Shown: positions 1 to 12,271 of the stretch, one piece after another
How the letters are laid out: the number at the start of each line of letters is the position of its first letter
How positions within the stretch are numbered: position 1 is the first letter of the stretch
Translations under genes and position numbers: made by a program
The notes under the pieces: model-generated
Told to the model about the DNA's origin: nothing
The model's input: the letters and a program-made list of their open reading frames with translations, nothing else
Databases searched by the model: none
NCBI GenBank assembly: GCA_022559845.1
Contig: CM040128.1
Location: 76,447,247-76,511,246 of the forward strand
Reading direction: 5' to 3'
DNA length: 64,000 nt
Origin: Amorphophallus konjac
Taxonomy: Eukaryota; Streptophyta; Magnoliopsida; Alismatales; Araceae

Positions 1-116
1 TTTCTTTGGGCCCCTTTTGCATGCAAGGTAGGAGATCCCTACACCCACATTTGATAGGATCCATTGAAAACATAGAGAGGTTAGTGTATTTTAGAAATCA
101 TCCTCAACCTAACCTC

Positions 117-1790
117 ATGGCTGACCAAAATTAAAATCAAGCTCCCAAACAAATGAAGGACTATTTCATGCCAAACCAATACCAACTGTCCTTCTATGTC
201 CAAGCACCTCAGAACTAGGCGGGTCAATATGAGACCAAGTCAAGTACCATCTAAATGCTGCCATCTTTCTACGGAAATCCTAATGAAGACCCATACAAAC
301 ATCTTGATGAGTTCCTTCAGATCTGTTCCACTGTTAAAATTTAGAACTTCTTAGATGATGCTCTTAGGCTTACTCGCTTCTCATTCTCTCTTAAGGACAA
401 AGCCAAATATTCGTTAGGGGCCTTGGGTAGGACAATCGACACTTGGGAGAGATGCAAACATAATTTTTGAAGAAATTCTACCCCATAGGACGAATAAACA
501 CAATGAGAAGAGCCAAAACTGGATTCACACAAAACTCTGGGGAACAAATCCATGAGGCGTGAGATAGACTGAAAGATTTGTTAAGGAAATGCTCCCTCCA
601 TAGATTGTCAAGATGATAAATTGTTCAGGCATTCTATGAGAGATTAACGGATAACTATAGACAGATGGTGAATGCTCATGTGGGGGAGCGTTTATAAGCA
701 GGAGCGAGGATGAGGCATACGATTTATTTGAAATACTTAGTGAAAATTCCATTAGTCATGTCTCGCTAACTTCATATGAAAGAATGATTGGGCCAAACAA
801 GAGGGACGGGCTCTATGAAGTTAAGAATCAAGGGGAGTGTGAGAATAAAATGGATATCAATGCCATAACCCAAAGGTTGAATAAAATGGACTTATTGGCA
901 TAGAAGATAGAAAATGTTGATTTGGTTGCCCAGAAGCTAGACCAGTTATTGTCCATGAATAGGCAGGAACCTTCCTTACCTTCTGCCCCTCAATCTCAAC
1001 AATCTCAACAATCCTCAACCCCCACTCATGAAGAAATTTGTGCTTTGTGTTCTAGCCCTAGCCACGCTGTGATTGATTGCCCCACTGCGGCCCAACTTCC
1101 ACCTTTTATCTAAGAACAGATCTTTGCTGCTCAAGGTGTCTCCAAATCTATATATGATCCCTATTCTAATACCTACAATCCAGGTTGGAGGAATCATCCC
1201 AATTTCTCTTGGAAGACTCAGCAAGGTCCATCCACCCAATCAAATCCTTCACACCATCCAGTCCCAAAACAATCTTTTCAGATGACAAGTCAATCTAACC
1301 ATAATTTCTCTTATCAGTCTCCTTTTCAACAACACTCATTTCAGCAACCTCCATTCCATCAAACTCAGGCCCCATACCCTCAAGCTCAATTCTCTTAGGG
1401 CCAGTTTCAGCAATTTCCTACACATCGTTCTCATCAACCACAATATCAGCCACCTCTCACTCAGCCCAATTTTGATGACAAATTCAAACAACTCCAACAA
1501 CTCATCCTTACTCAGGCGCAGTCCATTTCTAAGTTGGAGAACCAGATAGGGTAGCTAGTAGTAAATAGCATGAGGAGAGAGGTAGGCCAATTTCCTAGCC
1601 AACCAGTGGCTAACCCACGAAATCAACAACCCTCAGGTTTCCCTCAAAGAGCTCCCATTCTTTCTCAACCCAATCAACCTCAGCCGCCCCCTCCTGTAGG
1701 TCCTCAATTCGAGAATGCTAAAGCCATCTCTACCCTTAGGTGCGGGAAGATTCTTAGTGACCCTCATTAGGCTAGGGGTGTTGGAAGCAG
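117..1790 (+). pseudogene. gag: Athila-like gag, decayed
   Basis: Would have encoded the nucleocapsid polyprotein that packages element RNA. An ATG at 117 opens a frame (MADQN) quickly closed by a stop. Gag-like sequence with PSFYGNPNEDPYKHLDEF is readable in this frame around 261-320, then a frameshift between about 450 and 900 moves coding to another frame (LVAQKLDQLLSMN near 922). A zinc knuckle of the form C-x2-C-x4-H-x4-C (CALCSSPSHAVIDC) lies at about 1039-1080. After it comes a Gln/Pro-rich linker to about 1770. Several stops are TAG at places where CAG would fit, for example near 1398 and 1552. The start is uncertain because the upstream leader is only partly in the window. Confidence 0.7.
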
Positions 1791-1839
1791 TTCGGGCCAA
1801 GAAGCCCATGAGGACAGTGATAGTGAGGATGAGGAGCAT

Positions 1840-2709
1840 GTGATCATGCAAGAGAAAAAGAAGCCGGAGGGGGTGGAAAACAAACTGGATAAAGGAAAAG
1901 CGAAGGTTGATGAAGGTCCACGAGAGTATGTTCTTAAAATTCTCTTTCTCGATGCTTTGAAGTCAAAAGCGCAAAGAAAAACGATGGTCCAACAAGAAGA
2001 GCTAATGTGGCTGTTTAAGCAAGTGAACATCAACATTCCTCTCTTAGATGCGATCAAGCATGTGCCGGCGTATGCAAAGTTTTTGAAGGAGCTGTGCACA
2101 CCAAAGTGGGAACCCAAGGCGACAACTCAAAAGGTTCGCTTATCTGAAGATGTTGGTGCTGTTGTTACGAACCATTTACCTAAGAAGTTGAAGGACCCCG
2201 TAGCTTCACTAATTTCATGTGATATAGGTGGAATGACATTTGATAGAGCATTGCTGGACCTTAAAGCCAGTATGAATTTATTGCCCACCTTTATTTATGA
2301 ACAGTTTGATCTGGGAGAGTTGAAGCCCACGTCTATAATCCTTCAATTGGAAGATCGTTCCGTAAAAACTCCAAGGGGCCTGTTGGAAGATGTGATTGTG
2401 AAAGTTCATGAATGTTATTTCTCAGTGGATTTTCTTATTCTGGATATGGCCTCGTCCCAGGAACTCAAGCACACACCTATCATTTTGGGACGACTGTTTC
2501 TAGTTACGGCAAAGGCCAATATAACTTGTGCCATGGTAATGATGGATATTTCCTTTGGAGGCGAGAAGGTGTCTTTGAATGTGTTTAAGGCATCTCAGTA
2601 CCCGGACCATGAAGAAGAATGCAATAATGTTGACATATTTGAGGAGCTGATTGATGAAAGTCCGGATATTATTAACAAGGATTTGATAGAAGAGGGTAGT
2701 ATGCTCTAG
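1840..2709 (+). pseudogene. Athila-like protease region, active site altered
   Basis: Retropepsin-like domain that would cleave the polyprotein. An open frame of 289 codons holds LISCDIGGMTFDRALLDLKASMNLLP near 2206-2285. The family usually has an Asp-Leu-Gly-Ala (DLGA) active site at this point; here the glycine is lysine (DLKA), so the enzyme is probably inactive. A flap-like segment and an ILGRLF helix (near 2485) follow, as expected for the fold. The frame is the same as the zinc knuckle upstream and the first RT piece downstream, which implies one original gag-pol frame here. It ends at a TAG at 2707. Confidence 0.7.
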
Positions 2710-2760
2710 GATTCGCCCATCTTTTGTGCACCCTACTCTAGAATTGAGCCACTCCCTCCA

Positions 2761-4424
2761 TTGCAAGCTGAACCTATTCTACCATCTCTGGATCAGCCAT
2801 ATGTTCTTGAATTAAAGTCTCTGCCGGATTCCTTGAAGTATGCTTATCTATGTCCTGATCAAACTCTGCCCGTAATCATTGCTTCCAATCTCACCTCCAC
2901 TCAGGAATCACAGCTTCTAGAAGTCCTTAAGGTGCACAAGGGAGCGATAGGTTGGTCTGTGACAGATTTGAAAGGAATTAGTCCAAACGTGTGCATGCAT
3001 TATATCTATTTGGAGTACAATGCCAAATAGAGTAGAGAAATGCATCGTCGGCTGAATCCAAGTATGAAGGAGGTGGTAAAGAAAGAAGTTGCTAAATGGT
3101 TGGATGCTGGGATTATTTATCCCATCTCAGATAGCAAATGGGTCTGCCCAACCCAAGTAGTTCCCAAGAAGTCAGGGTTGACAGTGGTAACAAGTGAGAA
3201 AGGAGAGGAAGCGCCCACACGACTACAAACGAGGTAGAGAGTTTGTATTGATTACATAAAATTGAATTCAGTCACAAAGAAAGATCATTTCCCACTCCGT
3301 TCATAGATCAAATTCTGGAAAGATTGGCTGGGCAGAAGTACTATTACTTTTTGGATGGCTATTCCAGGTATAATCAGGTTGCTATTTTCCTGGAGGATCA
3401 AGAAAAGACAACTTTCACGTGCCCCTAGGGCACATTTGCTTTCAGAAGAATGCCTTTTGGGCTCTGCAATGCCCCCACCACCTTTCAACGATGCATGATG
3501 TTGATATTTTTAGAAATGGTGGGGGAATGTTTGGAAGTTTGTATGGATGATTTTTCAATTTTTGGTTCTTCATTTGAGGATTGTTTGAAAAACTTGACTC
3601 AAGTTCTAAAGAAGTGCATCGAATCAAATCTTATGTTGAGCTGGGAGAATAGCCACTTGATGGTGAGAGAAGGGATAGTTTTAGGCCATGTTGTTTCGGA
3701 GAGGGGAATAGAAGTTGACAAAGCCAAGATTGACTTGATTTTCAATCTTCCTCCCCCTACATCTGTCAAGCAAATCCGATCCTTTCTTGGCCATGCCAGT
3801 TTCTACAGAAGATTCATACAAAACTTCTCCACCGTTGCTCGTCCTCTCACACAATTGCTAGCTAAGGACACTCCATTCCATTTAAATGGTTCTTGTCTTG
3901 AGGCATTCAATTCTTTGAAAGCGGCCCTTACTCAAGCTCGTATTGTTCAATCTCCTGACTGGTCGCTTCCCTTTAAGATAATGTGTGATGCCTTAGATTA
4001 TGCCATTGGAGCTGTCCTAGGTCAGAGAGTTGAAAAGAAGCCTGTGGTGATTTATTATGCGAGCTGCACCCTCGCTGATGAACAGCTGAACTACACCACC
4101 ACGGAGAAAGAACTATTAGCTGTTGTGTTTGCCCTGGAAAAATTTAGATCATATCTGTTAGGGGCAAAAATCATTGTTTATTCCGATCACTCGACGTTGA
4201 AATTTCTACTTTCCAAGAAGGAAGCCAAATCCTGTCTCATCCAGTGGATTTTACTATTGCAAGAGTTTGATCTAGAGATTAGAGATAAGAAGGGCTTCGA
4301 GAATGTTGTCGATGATCACTTGTCAAGAATTATCATACCCGAAAGTGCCCCAATGTCGATTCTTTTCCTGATGAGCAAATTATTTCCATCTCTCACGCAA
4401 CAACCCCTTGGTTCGCTCACATAG
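2761..4424 (+). pseudogene. pol: Athila-like reverse transcriptase and RNase H, frameshifted
   Basis: Reverse transcriptase that would copy element RNA to DNA, with the RNase H that removes the RNA. The RT start (LNPSMKEVVKKEVAKWLDAG, about 3052-3111) is in the protease frame and is interrupted by TAG at 3028 and 3235. A frameshift at about 3290-3305 moves coding to the frame used from 3306 onward. There [13 protein letters not shown] (3450) and the catalytic CMDDFSIFG (near 3541-3570) are visible. The connection segment ([18 protein letters not shown]) and the Ty3-type RNase H follow ([14 protein letters not shown] near 3980; [11 protein letters not shown] near 4180). The usual Asp-Ala-Ser of RNase H is Asp-Ala-Leu here. 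Frame ends at TAG 4422. Confidence 0.85.
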
Positions 4425-4534
4425 TCAACTACCTGGTGGTAGGTCAAATTCCAGGAGGGTGGTCTAAGTAGGAGAAGGATCGATTCTTTTCAAAAGTAAA
4501 ATATTATTTTTGGGAGGACCCGGAGCTGTTTCAC

Positions 4535-5690
4535 ATGGGTCCTGATCAAATCATTAGAAGATGTGTCCCGGAGGAAGAACAACAATATGTGTTGAATTTC
4601 TGTCATAATTCTGCCTGTGGGGGACATTTTTCAGGAAAGAAGACTGTGGCAAAAGTTTCACATAGTGGATTTTATTGGCCGACTTTATTCAAAGATGCTT
4701 ATGAATGCTCTAAAACTTGTATGAGGTGTCAAGTCGTAGGCAACATCTCAAGGAAAAATATGATGCCGTTAAACCCCATTCTAACAGTAGAAATCTTTGA
4801 TGTTTGGGGAATTGACTTTATGGGACCGTTTCCACCATCTTTTGAAAATGAATACATTCTGGTGGCAGTCGATTACATGTCAAAATGGATTGAAGCTATA
4901 GCCACAAGGAGAAATGACCACAAGGTGGTGATGAAATTTGTTAAGAAAAACATCTTTTTCTAGATTTGGGTGTCCGAAGGCTATAATCAGTGATGGGGGT
5001 TCTCACTTCACCCATTCTCAGTTCCGAGTACTGCTCCAAAAATACGGAATCACTCACAAGTTCGCAACCCCTTATCATCCCCAAACCAGTGACTAGGTAG
5101 AAGTTTCCAATAGGGAGATCAAAAATATCCTGCATAAAACAGTTCGGCCGGATAGGAAAGACTGGTCCGAGAGACTAGATGATGCACTTTGGGCCTACAG
5201 AACTACATTTAAAACTCCCATTGGCATGTCACCTTACCGTCTCATTTTTGAAAAATCCTGCCACTTGCCCGTGGAACTAGAACATAGAGCATATTGGGCC
5301 ATCAAGCAAGTTAACTTCAATCTCACCCAAGCTGGGTCCCAAAGAGCGCTACAAATGAATGAATTGGAAGAACTGCGCAATGAAGCCTATGAGAATTCCA
5401 AAATCTACAAAGTCAAGATGAAAGCTTTTCACGATAAACATATTCAAAGGAAAACTTTTCAACCAAATCAAAAAGTTATGCTTTTTAATTCTAAGCTGCG
5501 CTTGTTCCCCGGAAAGTTGAAGTCTAGATGGGACGGACCATTTGTGGTCATTAAGGCTTTTGACCATGGTGCTGTAAAATTTTTGAATACTAATAATGGT
5601 CATATTTTTACTGTCAACGGTCAATGATTAAAGCCCTATTTGGAAAATGAGCAGCTACAAAAGGAATCCATGGCCTTAAGTGATTTGGAA
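4535..5690 (+). pseudogene. Athila-like integrase, frameshifted
   Basis: Integrase that would insert the cDNA. The HHCC zinc finger is intact in sequence (CHNSACGGHFSGKK through KTCMRCQ, about 4600-4730). The first catalytic Asp lies in WGIDFMGPFP (about 4806), the second in SDGGSHF (about 4990) after a frameshift near 4955, and the Glu in VEVSNREIK (about 5097). A TAG at 5094 sits where the family has Gln. The C-terminal part (5226-5627) has the Athila-like [17 protein letters not shown] and a [11 protein letters not shown] fold, without chromodomain. Short in-frame remains may run to about 5690. Confidence 0.85.
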
Positions 5691-6847
5691 TAAAATATTT
5701 GAAAGCTTTCATGTGTCTGGCTGAAGACGTTAAACTTAGCGCTTCTGGGAGACAACCCAAGGTTCTTGATGCTTTAGTGTTTTGCAGTAGACAGGTAGGG
5801 ATGAAGATAATGTCACAATCATTTTTGAAGAGCTTCTCGCCCCACACATCAGGTTGTTTCTCTCCTACTCAGACGCATTTCTTGTTACATTGTTATGATA
5901 TTTTTACTTTCATATGTCATTGAGGACAATGCAATTCAATGTTGGGGAGGAGAGAAAATTTTCATGATGCATATAGTACAGCTTGATAGGAATTTTTGTA
6001 TAATGACTTGATGAAATCCCCAATTGAGCTCTCTTGATTTATGCTTTTATTGAAGGCTGCCAATTCTGGAATAGAAGAGGCTAGGGAAAAGGATGATGGA
6101 AAATTAGACAACCTAGCTACGGAAAACTAATATAAGAATCTCTTTAAAGTTCATGTGCACTTTAGAAAAATGAAAATCACATTGCACACTAATGAAACAA
6201 ATATGACAAGCTTTCTGTTGTTTTAAGTATTGTGTTTGACGCTCTGCACTTCTCAAGAAGGAGATATTATCAAGCTTTCTGCCAAAGTTATATATCAATA
6301 AGTGCAAAAGCACATTGAAAAAAAAATCATGAAAAATACCACTAATCTTAGTAACCGGGCCTACCTCACCTAAGACGTGTTGAGGTTCGTGTTAAATGGA
6401 AAAGGGAACCCTGATCTGTGCAATCGGGCCTACTTCTCCTAAGGCAATAGTCGAGGTTCGTGTTAAACAGTGAAGGTAGTGTAGCATCATGTGTGAGGAA
6501 AAAAATAATATAAGATCCCAAGGGGACAATGAAATAAGGCAGACTAAAAGATTGTGTGCTCAATGCTCGAGTTAGGAGGTACAGGGTGGAAAGAAACGTG
6601 CTTGGAATAGCAAATGAGGGACACAATTATCTTCTCTGTGAATTTAGTCTTACACATGCACAAGTGCTATTTAACTTTTAGATGCATTCTTAATGTCATA
6701 ATCTAAGGTTAGTGCGTATTAATACTTTCAGATTCCTAATCCTTGGTTAATCCCATGAAAGAAGAACTGAAGATAGAAGTATGAATTTTGTAAACTTTTG
6801 TTGGTCCTAAATTTTAATTATTTGTATTACTAAGGGACTAGCAATGA
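5691..6847 (+). other. Non-coding tail between Athila-like integrase and polypurine tract
   Basis: About 1.15 kb with no convincing reading frame. Some Athila elements carry an env-like gene here; I see no signal peptide or transmembrane frame, so this copy either lost it or never had it. A diverged pair of about 46-bp repeats lies at 6352-6398 and 6420-6467 (shared core GAGGTTCGTGTTAAA). Confidence 0.6.
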
Positions 6848-6860
6848 GTAAGTTGGGGGG
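6848..6860 (+). other. Polypurine tract of the Athila-like element
   Basis: A run ending AAGTTGGGGGG directly precedes the 3' LTR start (TGTGATGAG). It would prime plus-strand DNA synthesis. Confidence 0.75.
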
Positions 6861-7500
6861 TGTGATGAGTATCACATTTTGTATCACAACTTGCATCACA
6901 TGCATCATCTTTTCGCAATAAAAGTACAAAGTTGTGCAACATGGATAGTTAATTCCACTCTTACACATCATTTGAGTCTACATGTATTTTATCATCATTT
7001 CTGAGTAAAAATGACAATGTGAGAATTATTCAAGAAGTTGCACAACTACTTTCAGATGAAAGAGCAGTGACATATTAAGTCTTTTGACTTTTGTAAAACC
7101 AGATGAAAGAGGCACCCAAGGGACCAAGCCCCCCTTAGAGGGCGCCTAGTACACCAGGCGTCTCCTCCAGACCTTTGACACAGGAGAGAGAAGAAGAAGA
7201 CAGAAGAGAAAGAGGCGTCCAGGCACCTAGGTGCCCCCTTGAAGAAGGTGCCTAGGCCGCGCCCGGGCCCCTAGGCGCCCCTTTCCCAGACCTGCAGAAA
7301 AGACAAGAAAAAAAATATAAAAGAAGCAAAAGGCACCCATTTGAAGGGGCGCCCAATTGAAGGAGGCGCCCATGCCGCTAGGCGCCCATTCAGAGAAGTT
7401 GGCATGCTCTCCAATGAAAGCACAAGAAATTGGTGGGAAACCAATTGAAGGAGGCACCCAATACCCCAGGCGCCCTTTAAAAGGCACCCAGCACCCCAGG
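6861..7500 (+). repeat. Athila-like 3' LTR, first part
   Basis: Begins TGTGATGAGTATCAC right after the polypurine tract and is cut at 7500 by element A; it resumes at 43205. The segment 7100-7500 is a dense array of GGCGCC-type words and short palindromes such as GGCACCTAGGTGCC (about 7220-7235). The second LTR copy is outside the window, so length is inferred (about 1.9 kb when the two pieces are added). Confidence 0.8.
7496..7500. repeat. Target site duplication of element A, left copy (CCAGG)
   Basis: CCAGG immediately before the LTR end of element A. The same five bases follow the other LTR at 43200-43204. Confidence 0.95.
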
Positions 7501-8661
7501 TGTCACGCCTCGAGCCTTTATCACAGCGGAAGACTAGCTCGAGGAACATTAACGGCCGGCATGGTAAGCCTCTTGCAAGCAAGAACGATCAGAGCGCAAG
7601 ACAATCACACACATAAATGTAATTGCACAATAGTTACTCAAACTTCAATTTATTTTATTAATAATAAAATCAAATATTCAAATACAATCACTATTTTAAC
7701 TTTCTTCATCATACTAGACTCAAGAAATAAGAAAATTGCATAGACTCAATCTAAACAATGTAGACTTTCTAAGTCTTCACTCATTCTTCATTCACTCTCG
7801 GACTCGCTATTTGAATATTCCGAATCCGATCTCGACTCACTTCCATCTCCAGAAAAGATTGAAAATAGGTAATGAACACACTTGCCCAGTAGGTATCTTC
7901 ACATCAACATGAAGGCACTATTACAGTAATTAACATTTTAGCTCTAGAGAAATAAGGTAAAATCATGCGAATGCGATGAATCACAAGCATAACCAGGTAA
8001 CAAGACGATCATGTAAGATAGAATGAGCAAGTATAAACAATAATGTAGCATGGCCTTTCATGAACAAGAATGTAACGAGAATGTACTGGCATTACCACGT
8101 AGTCATCATCCAAACATCTTTTGCTTATGAGCAAGTATTTGGTGAATTTCTGTGGAATATCATGTATTAAGCAAGAAAGTCATGTACAAGTATTTTCATG
8201 GTACCCGTGGATTTCACTTACTTATAGAGAAAGTACTCCCAGCGCAATGCGATGCCAGTAGCATCATACCCCATGGTTTACAATATGTTTCCAGCAATCA
8301 GCCGAGCGGACTAGCATAGAGCCCTTGAACACAATCAGTGCTCGATCACATCTTCAAGTATAAATCAAGCTATTTCCACGTTTCAAGCAATAATATATGG
8401 CCAAGAATGTAAATAAGTTCATGACAACAATAATCAATAAATGAACGTTTCAAGTTAGCACAAGAGAGATCAATAATGATTTAAGATGATGTCATGCTCA
8501 TGGAAATAATTCGGAAGCATAACGGTACATTTATTATCATTCATAATTTAAGTTAAGTATCTTTAGACAATATGCCAAGTCCTAGACCATCAATACTCTA
8601 GCTAGGAACTTAGAATATCAACCCTTTGGTCAAACCTCGGGTTAAAGAATTTTAGAACTAT

Positions 8662-8817
8662 GACGGTCTAATACTGGGCCGTTACATGACCATAACGGTC
8701 TAGTGTTAGGCCGTTAGAAAGGTTGAATCCAGAAGAAAATAGATATGGACTCAAATAAAGTGACGGTCATATATTGGACCGTTATATGTGCCTGACGGTC
8801 GAATATAGATCCGTTAC
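8662..8817. repeat. Twin dyads in element A 3' LTR, first two pairs
   Basis: Four imperfect inverted repeats of about 23 nt, each ACGGTC, 8-9 nt, then GNCCGT, at 8662-8684, 8694-8717, 8762-8784 and 8794-8816. Start-to-start spacing within each pair is about 32 bp. The same four occur in the other LTR at 41057-41213. Confidence 0.85.
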
Positions 8818-9379
8818 ATATCCAGAATCTGAAAATATCGATAGTGCTTTCTAACAATTAAGCTTTCATGGTACAACCAACTCGGCGTCCTAGTGGGAAT
8901 CCCAGGCTCGCAGAGAATTACGGAAGCCTTGAAACAAGATTTCCTAGTCCATTGGAAGGAATATCCAATAGAGAGGTCCTCATGTTCCAGAATATGTTCC
9001 TATAGTGCAAAGTGTGAACTAATGGCCATATACCGGAATATATGACTTGTACTTAAAGAAAGTGACTCTATAGATAGAAAAGAATGTGTAACGATATGAA
9101 ACCATGATAAAACTCCGTCAATACAACATGTAAAATCATGTTTAATACAAACTATAGAGTTTTAGAAAATGAAATTAACATAACTTAAAATAACTCAAAA
9201 TGCTCAAAACATGCAAATTCCTATCATGAATTGATCAATAAACTCAAAGTCATGAAAAATAGGTCACAACTTAGATAACTAGGCTTATTTATAAGTAAAC
9301 TTGATTGTTCTTATTTCTGTCTCGGGTGGACAGAACACAGTTAATCTAACGGGATAGAATGGACGCGTCACATGTCTGT

Positions 9380-9523
9380 GATGGTTTATCGTGGGGCCGT
9401 TACAGTGTTATAACGCTCCAATTATGGTCCGTTAGACACAACAGAAATGTAAAGGTAGCAGGGAATGTGACAGCTTATCGTAAGGCCATTACACGTCTGT
9501 GACGGTCTAACTCTGATCCGTCA
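9380..9523. repeat. Twin dyads in element A 3' LTR, third and fourth pairs
   Basis: Dyads at about 9380-9402, 9412-9434, 9469-9491 and 9500-9523, again in pairs spaced 31-32 bp. One arm is often mutated (for example AACGCTCC at 9412). Counterparts lie at about 41776-41920. Confidence 0.8.
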
Positions 9524-10258
9524 GAGCCCTGTTGACAGTATATAAAAAGATAAAAGATCATGCTTTGAACATATCATGTTTTAGAGAAGACTTAACTACT
9601 CTAGCCATGATAAAATCAAGTAAAAAGGCTAACTGGATGCATAGGTTGAAGCGAATGAACAAGGGAGTATCTTTTATCTTCAATTAAGGTTAAAGATATG
9701 TATGTATGCATAGTTCTATTAAAACATGAAATTTATGGTATGTAGTGCAAGAAATCAAGCAAAACCAGAGGGCTTTTACTCCTAACTTGATGTTCTTGTT
9801 GTTAATGAGATGACCTACCTCTTTTCTGGGCTTTAAACTTCGAATTTGAGACTACAAGTCACGCCATAGTTCTTCTCTTCCTATGAATTTGTAGTAACTT
9901 CACGTCGCTCTAACTCCTCAACCTATTGACCTAAGGATGTGAAGTTTGGAGGTTAGGAAGATGATACTAAGAGGAACAAAATGTTCTAAAGCATCTAACT
10001 CTAATTACCTCGTTTAGGCTCTCTAATTTCCTGATCTTCAGCACCCCGTTGCATAGTTTCCTGGGTTGGCGTGATGAAACCAGCAATTTTGGAAGATCCT
10101 AACTCCTTAGATACTCGACCTCCTAACATGAAATTTTGAGAGTTGTCAGACCTTAGTATTAGAAACAAAAAGTTTCAAATGACTTACCCGAGATTCTATC
10201 TCCTTACCTTGTTCTTTCACGAGCCAAAAGTAAGGGTCGCTCAGTTCAGAACTGGGTT

Positions 10259-10268
10259 CTATTTATAG
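10259..10268 (-). promoter_or_regulatory. TATA box of element A 3' LTR
   Basis: CTATAAATAG on the minus strand, in the sense direction of the element. The 5' LTR copy is at 42655-42664. Confidence 0.65.
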
Positions 10269-10435
10269 AGTTTTGGCTAGGGTTCAAGGATTAGATCAAT
10301 TCTAGAGTCCTTGTTAGATAAACTTTTAAGAGTCCTTAACACCTCTATTAGTCTTCCCATCTCGATCCCTAAGAGATAGACTGGCAAAAATCTAATCTTT
10401 TTGCTCTTTCTTCACTTCACGGAAATAACAGAGCG

Positions 10436-10491
10436 TAACGGTCGAAGGTAGGCGCGTTACATGACTGTGGCGGTCGCGCAATAGACCGCTA
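10436..10491. repeat. Twin dyad pair near the start of element A LTR
   Basis: Two dyads at about 10436-10460 and 10469-10491, spaced 32 bp; the second reads GGCGGTC...GACCGC. In sense orientation they lie upstream of the TATA box. Counterpart at about 42829-42888. Confidence 0.8.
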
Positions 10492-10803
10492 CATCCCATG
10501 AGCGCAGAATTCAATAAAATTCAAACTTTTTTATTTGTTTATCCATATAATTACCTAATAAAATGGTATTTATCTTTAAAATTCGTGAATAGGCTAAATA
10601 ACCTTCTAGAATATGGGTCAAACTTAATGGGCTTGGTCCATAAACCTATTTGTTTTAATTATCAAAGCTAGATTTGTTATTTAACATAATTGGGCCTTAT
10701 AATCTCGATATTAATTAATTTGTTAATCTATTTTACCCTTTATAAATTCTAGAAAATTCTATAAATAAACCAAAAATTACTTATATATTTTTGGGGTACT
10801 ACA

Positions 10804-10816
10804 CCCTCCCCCACTT
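10804..10816 (-). other. Polypurine tract of element A
   Basis: AAGTGGGGGAGGG on the minus strand, directly before the 3' LTR start TGTAGTACC. Confidence 0.9.
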
Positions 10817-10849
10817 AGAAGAATTTGGTCCCCAAATTCAATTTATGGA

Positions 10850-12239
10850 TTTATGAAGAGTGTACTTACAATTGAATAATTCTGAGTATCTTTTGCACAT
10901 AGATTCTTCCGTCTCCCTTGTTGCTTCGTGTGGCCATTGCTTTGTCCATTAGACTTGAACCATAGGAATAATTTTATTCCTTAGTTGACGCACTTCTCGC
11001 TCCCGAATCCTGACCGGTTTCTGCTCATATGTCAGGTCCTTTTGGATCTCCATATTATCATAAGTAATGACATGATGAGGATCATATACATATTTCTTCA
11101 ACATAGAGACGTGAAATACGTCATGAACTCCTGCTAATTGTGGAGGTAAAGTCAATCTATAAGCCACGTCACCAACCCTTTCAAGAATTTCAAATAGGCC
11201 AATGAACCTTGGAGTTAGCTTTCCTTTAATGCCAAATCTTCGAATACCACTGCCTGGAGAAACTTTGAGATATACATGATCTCCCTCCTGAAACTCCAAG
11301 TCGCGTCTTCGATTGTTAGCATAAGATTTTTGCCTTCTGCAATCTTTCTCGAACGAGCTTGATTTTCTCTGAAGAATCCCTGATAATGTCGGGGCCTAGA
11401 AATTGCCTTTCCCTTATTTCATTCTAACATATTGGTGATCTACACCTTTTTCTATATAAAGCTTCAAAGGGCGCCATCTGTATGCTGGCCTGATAAATGT
11501 TGTTGTATGCAAACTCTACTAGAGGCAAGTGATCATGTTAACTTCCTCTAAAATCAATAGCGCAGGCCCTGAGCATATCTTCTACTACTTGATTTGTTCT
11601 TTCAGTCTGACCATCAGTTTGTGGATGAAATGCTATGCTAAAATTCAATCTAGTCCCTAATGAATATTGTAGACCCTTCCAAAACTGTGATGTGAATCGA
11701 GGATCTCTATCAGATATAATAGTGACGGGGACACCATGTAATTTGACAATGTCTTTCATGTATAATGCGGCAAGAATATCCACAGACCATCGACTTTTTA
11801 TTGGTATGAAGTGTGCGGATTTAGTCAATCGGTCTATGATCACCCATATACCATCGTGTCCTCCTCTGGTCTTAGGTAAACCCATGATGAAATATATTCC
11901 TATACTCTCCTATTTTCATTCGGGAATATTCAAGGGATGTAATTTACCTGCGAGTCTAAAATGCTCTGCTTTTACTTGTTGGCAGGTGAGACAACGGGAC
12001 ACGAAATCAGCTATTTCTCTCTTCATATTGGGCCACCAGAAGTTTCTTTTGAGATCTTGATACATCTTTGTACCTCCTGGATGAATGGTGTACTTGGAAT
12101 TATGTGCTTCTTCTAGGATCAGTTTCTTCGTATCCTCATGATCTGGTACACACACTCGACCCTTAAATAGTAATCTTTTATCATTGGAAACAGAGAAATC
12201 CGGCCTTCGTTCAATATTGGCTTTAATTTCTAGTAACAC
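10850..12239 (-). pseudogene. Element A integrase with chromodomain, stops and frameshifts
   Basis: Inserts element cDNA; the chromodomain probably targets chromatin. The HHCC finger is at about 12125-12000 (HNSKYTIHPGG ... CLTCQQ). The DDE core spans 11885-11538: Asp in IIDRLTKSAHF, Asp in SDRDPRFTSQF, Glu in GQTERTNQ, all present. The C-terminal fold (GDHVYLKVSP, GKLTPRFIGLFEIL, VFHVSMLKKYV) lies at 11299-11060. It is followed by a chromodomain of the Tekay type (PVRIREREVRQLRNK, then WTKQWPHEATRE). A TAA at about 10949 interrupts the chromodomain, and separate frames are needed between the finger, core and C-terminus. Probably non-functional. Confidence 0.88.
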
Positions 12240-12271
12240 GAGATCATCATTTTGCAGCTTGACCAGATCCT

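Larger units (their letters stand above)
1..7500 (+). mobile_element. Athila-like Ty3/Gypsy retrotransposon, left part (continues 43205 to about 44475)
   Basis: Degenerate LTR retrotransposon reading gag, protease, RT, RNase H and integrase on the + strand, followed by a non-coding tail, polypurine tract and 3' LTR. The 5' LTR and primer site lie outside the window. Assignment to the Athila lineage rests on the family-like RT active-site context (MDDFSIFG), a protease of the DLGA type, and the integrase C-terminal segment containing [12 protein letters not shown]. No chromodomain is seen. The element carries many stops and at least three frameshifts, so it is dead. Its 3' LTR was split at 7500/43205 by element A; the 5-bp duplication CCAGG proves the two LTR pieces were once continuous. 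It is therefore the oldest layer of the left nest. Confidence 0.85.
7501..10803 (-). repeat. Element A 3' LTR (read on the minus strand)
   Basis: Matches 39900-43199 over its full length with a few percent differences by eye, more at the outer end (7501-7900). It contains five pairs of ACGG...CCGT dyads (8662-8817, 9380-9523, 10436-10491), a TATA box, and a segment near 8875-8993 that resembles the leader of element B. It holds no coding frame of its own. Confidence 0.95.

Noticed and set aside
5628..6847. Possible env-like gene of the Athila-like element
   Set aside because: No signal peptide, transmembrane segment or long frame; only short open frames between stops.
8662..9523. Regularly spaced short repeats considered as a CRISPR-like array
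   Set aside because: Units are diverged dyads in pairs, not identical repeats with unique spacers, and the DNA is a plant retrotransposon.
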